DNA of 64,000 nucleotides, from contig NC_088306.1 in the NCBI RefSeq assembly GCF_032854445.1, positions 26,881,764-26,945,763 of the forward strand, in the 5' to 3' direction. Under the pieces are notes generated by a model. The model did not search any database, had not been told where the DNA came from, and saw only the letters and a program-made list of their open reading frames with translations. Position 1 is the stretch's first letter. Every line of letters starts with the position of its first letter. Made by a program: the position numbers and the translations under genes. This stretch comes from Liolophura sinensis (taxonomy: Eukaryota > Mollusca > Polyplacophora > Chitonida > Chitonidae). This document shows, one piece after another, positions 54,901 through 64,000 of this stretch.

Positions 54901-56429
54901 AGTCTTTGATAGGTCTCAACAGGGGATTGTAATCTATGCAACGGTTGAAAGTCTGTATGTCCTTACATGTGACATTTATCTGTCTCGTCAACTCAAGTCA
55001 CACAGGACGCAGCAAAAATATCAAAATGTATTCGTGACAAATGACAAATTAATCATGTTTTTTCTTGATCGTATATGTGATACGCATACTGACAGTGAGA
55101 ACCATCATTGGGAATTGTATAGCGCACAGACATTGAGTTTGCCTGTTATTCTTCTGTGTGTGATGATAAGTGCAAATTGATCTCTGTGCAACATTGCCGT
55201 GAAAATTGGCGCAGTCTCCGTGTTTATTTATTTGCGTGCAACGAAACAGACATCGTGCTCTTTTTGCACCGATTCTGTTAATTCATTGTTTAGGCTTGTT
55301 TGGTCGTGTTTTTCAATAGGTCGTAAAGTTTAGCCAGCGTCGTCAAAATGCTTTTTACGACCAGGTGCAATGCTATACCACATATTTGTTCGTTCAAAGG
55401 GAAGAGGCAACATGTAAGTGACACTTGTACAGTTTTTGTGTACATAGAGCATTTCTTCACCAAAATCAGCAAATAATTCTGGTTTGAGAATTCAGCCGAT
55501 TTCATCGGTCACAGATTTGTCTATACTTCTGCTGAATTTACAATATAGTTGCCCCCTCACAAATATAAAAATTGAATGTAAAGACACTTTATCAGAAGTA
55601 AATTTATGAGGTTATTAAGAAATTTTACGTGACCAATTACGTAAGGTCTGTGTGATTTGGGGGGAATAATAATCAATTTCGCTTTAATTTAATGTCACAA
55701 AGTGTTAGGCTATGAATTTAAGCGACGTAAATAATGCAGGGAACTTGTGCGTTACTTCAGATGTGTTTTCAAGGCCTAATTGTTCGAAAGTGTATTACCT
55801 GTAGTTAAGCTGGTATTACGTCATATTTCATTTTTACGATTTTTGCCAAATTTAGCAGCCTATGAAGTTAAAGCATAAGAGCAGAAGATTTGGTTCATAT
55901 GTACTGTATCCTTACGCAATCTCTTTAGGGGCTGAGTGCAAAATTGAAAACTTGGCTTCAAAATCTGGTATTAATCCTGAAAAAAAGCCTTGAACAAGCG
56001 GGCCTGAATGGCAATAGACCTATTACCGATTTTGCGGAAAGAATTCAAACACAGAGCAGCACATCATTAAGCCACAATAGCTAGACTCCAATTATCTATA
56101 CGGGAATAAAGTTCAAGCTCTTCAGGCTTGGCATTTCTTGGAATGCCCATTGTGCCTCTTTCAGTCCCATGGTGAGCTGTTATTGTGTAACGCAGGCCTT
56201 AAAGTGTGCTGGCAGATGCATTTTGGTGGGTGTGGGTTGAATGTTGGTGGAATTCTCAGGCTTGACAAGGGATGAAATAGCCGCTTCAGTATTATGGTCA
56301 AGCTGGCACCTCCAGACTTCTGATGTGGATCGATAAGCTAAAACTCGAAATTTCTCCTATCATGACCTATTGGGAGTTTTACTTACAACATCTCATTAGG
56401 TAGATAAGTTTGCCGAATGAAGGATTTCA

Positions 56430-56696
56430 GGGGCTTTTGTGGCTTCAGTGGTTAAGTTGGCAGCGCGATGCAATGACCCTGAAGCTTCTTACCAATGCGG
56501 TCACTGTGAGTTCAAATTCAGCTCATGCTGGCTTCCTTTCCGTGGGGAAGTCTGCCAGCAGCCTGCGGATGTCGTGGGTTTCCCTTTACGTTTTCTTCCC
56601 CGTTTTCCTCTCACCATCATGCTGGCCGCCGTCGTATCAGTGAAATATTCTGGAGTACGACGTAAAACACCAGTGAAATAAAGAACTGGATAAATC
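56430..56696 (+). mobile_element. MetaSINE-like SINE, near full length
   Basis: GGGGCTTTTGTGGCTTCAG, AATGACCCTGAAGCTTCTTA, CCAATGCGGTCACTGTGAGT, TCAAATTC, GCCAGCAGCCTGCGGATG, TTTTCCTCTCACCATCATGC, TGGCCGCCGTCGTATCAGTG, AAATATTCTGGAGTACGACG, TAAAACACCAGTGAAATAAA. Flanking AAGGATTTC (56420-56428) and AAGGACTTC (56697-56705) look like a 9-bp target duplication with one mismatch. It is older than the 52-kb copy. Confidence 0.92.
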
Positions 56697-56999
56697 AAGG
56701 ACTTCCGGGACAGGGTGGGAGGCGAGAAGCTTGTAGATGAAGGAACACCATGGTCAGAGTGTTTGCTTGAAGAAGCCTGGACTTGGTGGACAGGCTAAGA
56801 AGCTAGGAACTTGCGGTCAAAGGGAATCCATGGACAGACAATTTATTACACATTACTACAATTATTCAAATGCTCGGGGATGCCTAGTCCTCCAGCAGAA
56901 TTCTGATTTATGCAGGGTTACTACAGCACGGAGAGTAAAACCAGAGATGCGACGATAGTGTTATATATTTATAGAACACTTTTGAGCCTAGAGATAAAG

Positions 57000-57900
57000 G
57001 TGCCTTCCATGGTACAATTTTGTGTGTGCGTTTCTGTATACTCATGATAATATGAACTTGATTCCGTTAACCTTGTTACACTGGCTTAGACAGATGGGTG
57101 AAGCAGTCGTACGGGACAGTTAATTAGCTTCAGATAATCTTAGCCTTATCAGTCGACCATAGATCGAAATAATTTCTCGCAGCGCTGCAGTAAAAATAAT
57201 ATATATTAACGGCGTAACCCTACCCTAACTAGCGTGAACGCCGTGTAGGTGGTGAGACTCACATGTGGTGAGGGTGGGTGTGGTTGATGATGGGATGGTT
57301 GCGCAGCAATCGTGTATAAACAGCGTGATGATATGGTCATCGTTGTCGCTTTAATATTACATGAAAATTAAAGACACTAGACCTAATGTACGTAAAGTAT
57401 GACTTGATGTTAATAGCCGTATCGTGGTTTCCTCGATGTTGGATGACCGAGACAGTGAAGTTCAAAGTAAGCTAAAGCACGCACATTTAGAAAATTAGAA
57501 GCATCGCCAGGTAACCACTTTTATCCAATTAGGCGTTGCTTATATCTATATGATTGCTGCAACATCCTGCTTCCGGTTTCACTAAAATGCCCTATCGCAT
57601 GGCCTAGTAAGAATTCCTCTTTAAAAGTTGGTTTATAGAATAAGCACACGTGTGGTTGTTTAGGTTTGTCTCCACACTCCTTACGTAATACCTAAAGCTG
57701 TGTGTTTTGTCTAATAACACTGAAGATTTCCTTTATGTTTAACAACTATTCTCCCGCCATTATGATATATTTCTGTCTGTTGATACATTCATTATTTCCT
57801 TTATATATCTAGGTGGAATGCACAGACCGTGCGTGGTTTGTTTATGTATTTATTGATTTATTTCCTTTGTTTAATAACTTATTCCTGAATATTTGCCTCT
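57000..57900. other. intergenic, nothing recognised
   Basis: It contains two degenerate CCCTAA-like units near 57205 and repeated TTTATT near 57840. No gene was seen. Confidence 0.4.
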
Positions 57901-57904
57901 TGTA

Positions 57905-58030
57905 GCGATGTCAACCCCCTGCGCCAGGTGCCACATTAATCTCCTGACAGCAGGGTCAGCTGGAGGTGGATTCGAGCTCGACTTCATTGTACAGAGCCAA
58001 GTAACGGTTTAATCGCCGTAGCACTAGGAA
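57905..58030 (-). mobile_element. tRNA-derived SINE remnant
   Basis: CAGCAGGGTCAGCTGGAGGT, GGATTCGAGCTCGACTTCAT and TGTACAGAGCC resemble the reversed box-B end seen at 36880. An AT-rich stretch with repeated TTTATT lies to the left, consistent with its 3' tail. Confidence 0.45.
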
Positions 58031-58079
58031 AAATTGATAGATCGAGGGCAGCTCGGGCGGTTTACACAAGCCAAAAAAC

Positions 58080-58195
58080 GTGACCTAAAGTAAGTCGGCT
58101 CCATTTAGACCGGCTTTTTCTGATCAACCAATTTCGGTGGCCAAAACTGGGACGGCTCGATTTAGTCCGGGTTTTTTGTCTGTGTAAAAGCAAGA
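58080..58195 (+). repeat. ~62-bp imperfect tandem duplication
   Basis: GTCGGCTCCATTTAGACCGG then CTTTTTCTG (58096) recurs as GACGGCTCGATTTAGTCCGG then GTTTTTTGTCTG (58151). The spacing is about 55 bases. Confidence 0.6.
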
Positions 58196-58654
58196 CGGGA
58201 ATTGCTACGAATACTAATTCCACATCTGACAGGTGCAAGTTATATCTGCTGACTGACGTGTAAACGCAAGCAGCATTAAATTGGTGAACGAAACTGAGCC
58301 GACCCAAAAATAGGTGATCCTATCCACATTGGAATGCCTATCATAAAATGGTCAAGATGGCTTGGAGATATCGTCTAACTGACGTCAGGTGAGAAGTGTT
58401 CAATAATCCTCTTCTCTGTGCCTTACCGCGCCGGCAGATGTGTGCATGGCAGTGTCAGTGGCTAAGAGGATTTTGGTTCCAGTCAGCGAAGAAGACTCTC
58501 CAACCAGATGTCAAATATCAAAATGCGCCGAGAAATGGGCACCAAATGTCAAACCAAGTCGCCCAAACAAACATTCATATACCAGCCGTCAACCAAAGTG
58601 TCCACTTGTTGTTAATAGTAGCGAAACCGATTTTCAAATACTCATTCAACATAT

Positions 58655-58775
58655 TAGCACTAAAGCCCCAAGAAAATACATAAAGTGAAAAAATTTTTGC
58701 AACGAGAAACACTCAAAGGCTTTCAATGATAACGGAAAGGTGAAAGAGATGCTCTAGGCGAATGAATTTACCCAG
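58655..58775 (+). repeat. dispersed repeat Rep-F, copy 4 (short)
   Basis: ACATAAAGTGAAAAAATTTT, GGCTTTCAATGATAACGGAA, AGATGCTCTAGGCGAATGAA match the central blocks of the 20.2-kb copy (AGTGGTAATGGGAAGACGCA, GGAATGTTCTAGGCGAATGA). Confidence 0.5.
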
Positions 58776-59035
58776 CGTCCTTCCAACTGAGCTATTCTAC
58801 GCATAACTGTACATGCTGTGGTCTCATTAGTTTTAATGGGAATGAGCCTAATGTCCAAATATGATTCAGCAGTCGCCATTGTGGTTTTACCGTGTGAAGT
58901 AACATGTTGAGGACGACATACGAGCACCAAGACACCGATAGCAACTGCATGCCGATCCCCATGCTGAAGAGCGATCAGTCAGTATACCAAAAATACATCA
59001 ATAAAAATTTAATACATTTGAACCTATTTGGTATT

Positions 59036-59272
59036 AATTATTAATTTATTTCATTTGTATTTTACGCCATGTTCAACAATATTTCACTTCCGTGCCACTG
59101 GTATAAAGTATGGTGTGAGGAAAGTGGACAGAGCCCGATGAGAAACCACGACAATCTGCAGATTCCTGGCATACCTACCGAGAAGCTGAATTCATACTCA
59201 CATCAACCGCATAAGTCGGTCTCCCGAGTCATTGTGGTGCGCTAGCACTCTGACCCAACCGACCTTCTTCTC
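59036..59272 (-). mobile_element. MetaSINE-like SINE, diverged, near full length
   Basis: TTATTTCATTTGTATTTTAC, GCCATGTTCAACAATATTTC, ACTTCCGTGCCAC, GTGTGAGGAAAGTGGACAGA, GCCCGATGAGAAACCACGAC, GTGGTGCGCTAGCACTCTGA are the reverse complement of tail, core, middle and head (GCGCTAGCGC region). The central GGCCAGCATTATGGTG segment is rearranged. Confidence 0.75.
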
Positions 59273-59319
59273 TCGCAGTAACGTTTGTTTCACACACCTC
59301 ACCTAGAATGTGGCAAGAT

Positions 59320-59440
59320 TCGTGGTCCAGTGGTCTAGTATGGTGTCAGGGGTTAGCATATGCAAGTACCAATCGGGTTCAGTGCTGGTTTGTCAGTAAC
59401 CTCCTAATGGGTTGATGGTTTAATCCCCTGGCACACCGGT
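59320..59440 (+). pseudogene. tRNA-like sequence (SINE head)
   Basis: TCGTGGTCCAGTGGTCTAGT, ATGG resembles box A, and TTGATGGTTTAATCCCCTGG resembles box B, with CGGGTTCAGTGC between. The spacing is too long for a tRNA, so it is most likely the head of a tRNA-derived SINE. Confidence 0.4.
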
Positions 59441-59491
59441 TTCATCGACTTATAAATCTGAGTGCCATAATGCAAGTGGAAAGTTCTTTAG

Positions 59492-59791
59492 AACAGAAAG
59501 GACCACAGAACCACTGATAATGGGCTAGAAGGTGTACCACAAGAACTAACCACTGATAATGGGCTAGAGGGTGCACCACAAGATCTAACCACTGATAATG
59601 GGCTAGAGGGTGCGCCAAAAGAACTAACCAATGAGCTAGAGGGTGCGCCACAAGAACTAACCACTGATAATGGGCTAGAAAGTGTGCCACAAGAACTAAC
59701 CACTGATAATGGGCTAGAGGGTGTGCCACAAGAACTAGTCAGTGCTTATTATCAAAATAGTGTGAAAAAAGTAAACACAGCGGGGGTGTGA
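59492..59791 (+). repeat. 39-bp (13-codon) minisatellite, possibly coding
   Basis: Six tandem units at 59510, 59549, 59588, 59627, 59660 and 59699 are 39 bp each, except the fourth, which is 33 bp. Both lengths are multiples of three. In the plus frame each unit reads TTDNGLEGAPQEL or a variant; the fourth is TNELEGAPQEL. The frame is open from just after TAG (59489-59491) to TGA 59789-59791, 99 codons without ATG. TTCTTTAG before the first codon could be a 3' splice site, so this could be an internal or terminal exon of an acidic repeat protein. Because the unit is a multiple of three, two minus-strand frames are open too, so openness alone proves nothing. Confidence 0.75.
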
Positions 59792-60044
59792 GCTGATTCT
59801 CTTGAGATCAAAAAGGAAATTGGTTCCAGGACTTTTTTTAGCGCAAAAAGTTGCCCGATGTCTTTTTTTTGTAGTTTGTCAACAAGAAACGTTCGCTCAA
59901 GATACATCAGCACAAGGTTAAATACCAACACTTCCGTTAACCACACATTCCTGTAAAAAAAGGAAGCAAGTTTCGGCTGCCAGAAAAAAAGTTATGCCAG
60001 AAAAATTAGGCGATATTTCAAGCAGAAAATCTAAATAATTAATA

Positions 60045-60220
60045 GTAGTAATATTTATTATTACATAAACAGTTATTACTATTTAAGTATATGCATGGAC
60101 AGTTACAATTGAACACTGAGGTGAATTGACAAGGAGACTAGTTTTCACCGGTTACATGTAACCATTTACAAACTATTACAGTGTAGTCGCTGCACTGATT
60201 CATACTCTTTATGCTGCAGG
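60045..60220 (+). repeat. dispersed repeat Rep-A, copy 8
   Basis: TATATGCATGGACAGTTACA, CACTGAGGTGAATTGACAAG, GAGACTAGTTTTCACCGGTT, ACATGTAACCATTTACAAAC, TATTACAGTGTAGTCGCTGC, TACTCTTTATGCTG follow the family order. Confidence 0.7.
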
Positions 60221-60224
60221 CTTC

Positions 60225-61980
60225 CATTTCTACTAATCGGTTCATTGACAAAGACCTGGATGAAGACTGACTTAAAAGAACCATTAAACAAAACGCCAGA
60301 CAGGAGCCCAATCAACCAGAGGGTTATATTGGCTGTAAATATTAGGAAAATGAAATAGGTTGGAAATCATAACCAATCTGTCAGAATCTAACAAATATGT
60401 TTGATTGGTTTTAAATACGTCTGATGTTTTTGTTTGAATCTGGATGTTCTCAATATCGCATCGAAAAGAATTAACTGTTCTTGTCAAGGTAAGTCTGCTG
60501 TATTGTTAAAGTGGCATAATTATTCATTCTGATGTTAAACTTAGTCTGTAAGAAGGTTTATCACAAGACACATTTATCAAAAATAATCTGGCCTCAGAGC
60601 CGTCGACTGAACCACGCTTTATCGCTCAATAATGTTATTAAAATAAAACGTTGTAGAAGTAGGTAAGCAGCTTGAAAACACTTGCGGGCTCGCTTCAGGA
60701 CAAAGAACGTAAACAAAATTACCAACATTTACGACGGACAGCAGAGTTTATTACCCCTTTCTTCATAGTGTAAACCTGGCGTTGCTAGTTTTGGTAAGAA
60801 ATGATGGTGTTGAGAACATTTTACATAAATATTCCCTTTTATGTACCTTTATTTCATGCTTGTATATGCAGAACACACCACGATGAGAGAACGCTTATTA
60901 TCAAGTTCACAGTCCTTACAATCTACGTTATAAAACATTGCTGATGAAACTTCTAAAGTCAGGGCTGTCCCGCCAACTGCCTCGATCCAAAGGTCTTCAG
61001 TTTGTTTTTTGTGTACACAATCTAAGGACGTCAAACTCCACTTTATGACATACAGACCCATTAGAGAGAGCAAAGGGTTACAGCCTTCGAAGTCGCAGCT
61101 GCATACTGCATTAGCTCTACTACATGAAAAGGTATTGTTATATTAGTGTATATTTGTTTGAATCAACTTTTCACTCGAATTTAAAAGCAATAAGGCATAA
61201 TATCGACCTCAAATTTAAATGGATTGGGGTAGAGAAGAAAGTCAAATTGTGGTCTTTACCCTCGACATATATGAAAAGTCAATAATCTCTTATTAACGAA
61301 GTCTACAGAGGCCTCAGACAAAGTAAGATATCTCGCATGTGCCCCAGGCGCTCTGATCGTCAAGACACAGTAACAGTTCCTTACTAATTGCCTTTTACGC
61401 AGACAATATTCTGTTGTACATTAGAAGCCAGATTATCAGTCTTCATTGCGCTTAATTTCCAATTTAAAAAAATGTACACTTTGGGAGCAGAAGACAAATT
61501 CAGAATAGCATATATTAATATAACGTTTGTCCGTATCGAAATGGCTTGGGTGAGTTCACGTTTCACATTGATTCAATTGCGTCAGGATACCTCAGATCGT
61601 CTACCAATAATAACTATGCACGGTGAAGTAAAAGTACATGTGTTCTGTTTTGAGATTTTCATAACGTGACAACAAAACTCGTTTGAGTGGGTACATATGT
61701 CTACTTAAAAACAGTAAGCCACACCCCTACACGTGTTCTATACCAGGTTAGTTTCTAACCCAGCTTCATGGGGATAGACAGATGACTTAATTCATATCTA
61801 TATGTAGGTATTACCGTACAACAGCTCGTACATTTGAATTTTCAGCTGTTTTATGTGTGTATTATTCACTAGACAGGGCATCTGCCTTATCTGCGTGAGC
61901 TGGATGAACATCAGAGGAACATCAATCGTCTGAGAGACATGGCAATATAGGAGGAAATATGTCGTTGACAAGCAGTTAAG
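60225..61980. other. intergenic, nothing recognised
   Basis: Open frames of 60-95 codons at 61384-61669 overlap on opposite strands and carry no motif. Likewise 63100-64000 holds no feature beyond short G- and A-runs. Confidence 0.4.
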
Positions 61981-61984
61981 AATC

Positions 61985-62105
61985 TTGCCTTTGTCACTCG
62001 GACCCACGAAGCGCGGTTTCAAAGCCGGCCGAGGGTAGGAATTTGTAGATTCCCTTTCTCTCATTGTTTGCGGGGCCGTGCTGAGAACAGGTCGACGATG
62101 GAAGT
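61985..62105 (+). mobile_element. SINE head fragment related to 6.9-kb SINE
   Basis: CGAAGCGCGGTTTCAAAGCC (box-B-like), then TAGATTCCCTTTCTCTCATT, GTTTGCGGGGCCGTGCTGAG, AACAGG parallels GGGTTCAATTCC, TAATGTTCCCCATTGTTTGT, GGGGCCTTGGTGGCAACAGG at 6907-6990. The Meta-like 3' core is absent. Confidence 0.5.
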
Positions 62106-62817
62106 CTTGAGTAAAGCATTTTATTTTTTCTCTCGTTGCAGTCAACTCAAAAACCAATATGTTATATCAACATCACTATATCATTGCGCAATCCATAATT
62201 CTGTATGTCTGAACACGGTAAGCTCTAAAATCTTAATTCATTGTTCCAAGTTAGAAGACAAGTAAACGATGTAACCAAGTTTTCCTTCTGACTGGAGCAC
62301 TTGTCGGCTGCTATAGTCCAAAATAATGTATTTATTGATATGATTGCTGTTTAATGCCATAGAAAGTAAATTTTTCCCTTAATCGATGGGGATCAGTTTC
62401 ATGGAAATCGGAATGCCCGGGTCAATACACCGACCTTTAGCCTATTGTCATTAAAGCCCCACCTATCTACAAAATAAGGGAGTCTTCTGTAACTACACCA
62501 TGCCTGTCCTAGCGGTTAGACAACAAGTTTCTAAACCACTTGTCAACGGTCTTCTGTCAGCCCCAAGACTACTTGAATAAATCTACTACTGGCATTTGCG
62601 TGCCAGTCGTTACATAATTGAAAGAAAAATTTTCAGCACGTTCATGACAAACAACTATATAATTTAAAAACTTACAAATTTCAGTTGTGACGGAAGATAT
62701 CAAGTCAATTCAATTAAATCAGTCGCCAAGTCGTGTATCTTTGTAGTTTACAAGTTGTCCTTCAAGTGTATCTACACCACACAGTTCTGTAGCCATGCGC
62801 AAAAGAATTTACATTTT

Positions 62818-63092
62818 AGGGGCCTCCGTATTCTTGATGTGTGCCAGCGCCTAAGGATAGCCTTATAGCCTTTCAACAATGCAGTCGCAAGCTCAGCCCA
62901 TGCTGGCTTCCACTGCGACTGTACTTGGGAATGTCTTTTACACCAACCAGCGGGTGGTCGTGAGTTTCCCCCCATGGTTTGCCCTGCTTCTTCACACCCT
63001 AATGCTGGCCGCTGTCGTATAAGTATATTTACAAATTGGTCAGAGTCCCGATATTCTTAAGTAAAACCTCAGTCAAATAAATAAATAAATGT
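62818..63092 (+). mobile_element. MetaSINE-like SINE with an insertion in the core
   Basis: TAGGGGCCTCCGTATTCTTG, CAACAATGCAGTCGCAAGCT, CAGCCCATGCTGGCTTCCAC, GGTGGTCGTGAGTTTCC, CTAATGCTGGCCGCTGTCGT, ATAAGT, then ~25 extra bases (TTTACAAATTGGTCAGAGTC), then ATATTCTTAAGTAAAACCTC, AGTCAAATAAATAAATAAA. Apart from the insertion it follows the 52-kb copy end to end. Confidence 0.88.
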
Positions 63093-64000
63093 GTTTTATA
63101 CGCACGAAGTCAGAAATATCACACCGCATGACGTAACGAACGATACGACCACAAAACACTTTAGTCTCGAAACGGACTTAGACATACCGCAATCTCTGTG
63201 AAGATGTGCACCTCAGTGGTATCTGAGATAGAATGACGCAGGCATGTTGAAAGGTTCGTACACCACCTGTCCAAACAGCGCCACAGACATTACAACAAGC
63301 ACGCAAAATGTAATCTTGTCTCTGTTTTGATACGGAGCCTCTGCATTACATGTTTTCATGTAAGAAGAGATAAAAACAATCAACCCCTGAAAATGTAAAG
63401 CTTCAAGTATGTCTACAGATAAAAAAAAAATAGGGATACTACACGCTTTACGCCATTGTGCTTAAACTGTCCTATCTTTCTGTCCGGTTTTAAACATCTG
63501 CAATTACGGGCACACTGTTATATTCCTCACGGTGTAGGATTTAACGGCTGCAGTTACTCACCGTGAGGGTGCTATTTGGGTTAAAATTAATGCAACAAAG
63601 TCATGTAACAGGTTGAAATAACCAGTAATATCTTGACATTAAGTTATTAACTTAGCACTTCGGGGATATGAATTTTACAAGACTTATATACCTCTTGAAC
63701 AGGATGCGAGGGAATGCAGATCAGGAAGTTGGGGGGAGGGGGAGGCGTTGTTCTACACCGTGCTTTTTCTATGTCGCAAATATCATATACCGTCACAACC
63801 ATGGGAGTTGGTTTGCTTGGCTTCACACCAGGCTGATATGAGGTTCGCGTGGGAGCTGATAAATAGCATGTAACAGCTTGAAATGTTTTATTTTATTTTG
63901 ATGTCTGGAAGTAATAAAAAAGAAATGGGGCAATGTGTAACGATAAACACAGATATGCTTTTATTATATCTGACAAAGACGCCAGACTCGTATTATACAA

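Noticed and set aside
57200-57222. Interstitial telomere repeat (CCCTACCCTAAC)
   Set aside because: Only about two degenerate units are present, too few to support a telomeric origin.
59442-59729. Minus-strand frame with HPLAHYQWLVLVA-like repeats
   Set aside because: A 39-bp unit keeps several frames open at once. The plus frame has more protein-like composition and a possible splice site; the minus frames lack any support.

Overview
The window looks like nuclear DNA of an invertebrate animal, most likely a lophotrochozoan (mollusc or brachiopod). It is AT-rich, has very few genes, and is crowded with decayed transposons. The pointers to this group are several MetaSINE-like tRNA-derived SINEs that share one 3' core, Nimb/I-like LINEs with RNase H domains and a 3' tail rich in ATTC-like repeats, a Tc1 element, and a peptide-type GPCR with the ENY/ICHPF signature I associate with lophotrochozoan orphan receptors. 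No species can be named from the sequence alone.

The only well supported host gene is a class A GPCR on the minus strand (50910-52057). Its 369-codon coding region lies in one exon. A strong 3' splice site sits 38 bases before the inferred start codon, so there is probably a 5' untranslated exon further right. A possible terminal exon pair at the left edge (113-597), a possible promoter plus first exon at 27424-27588, and a 13-codon tandem repeat that could be coding (59492-59791) are much weaker candidates.

Layout. 1-3 kb: candidate exons, a ~135-bp tandem repeat, a retroelement RT fragment and a 58-bp tandem repeat. 3.1-4.6 kb: a Tc1 element with 25-bp perfect terminal repeats, inserted in an older repeat (Rep-B) whose uninterrupted copy is at 44.4 kb. 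7-7.2 kb: a SINE, then a degenerate ~65-bp repeat. 9.0-10.7 kb: the 3' part of an I-group LINE with an intact RNase H tetrad, abutting a SINE. 11.6-12.1 kb: an endonuclease-linker piece of another LINE. 12.5-17.4 kb: SINE, Tc1 fragment, and a 4-kb Nimb/I-like LINE (minus strand) that has lost most of its endonuclease. 18-28 kb: intergenic, with minisatellites, an (AT)n tract and a MITE. 28.4-28.9 kb: a clear foldback element flanked by TTAA. 30-33 kb: LINE and SINE remnants and a CCGG-rich minisatellite with dimeric higher-order structure. 34-50 kb: mostly dispersed repeats, chiefly Rep-A. 50.9-52.1 kb: the GPCR. 52-64 kb: a recent SINE with a 13-bp target-site duplication, older SINEs and the 39-bp minisatellite.

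The mobile elements do not form a shared pathway. They record successive insertions: Rep-B before Tc1, and LINE tail against transposase fragment. I found no operon-like or defence-like system. The most useful leads are the dispersed families Rep-A, Rep-B and Rep-F, the TTAA foldback element, the nested Tc1 with its empty site, and the in-frame 39-bp repeat.
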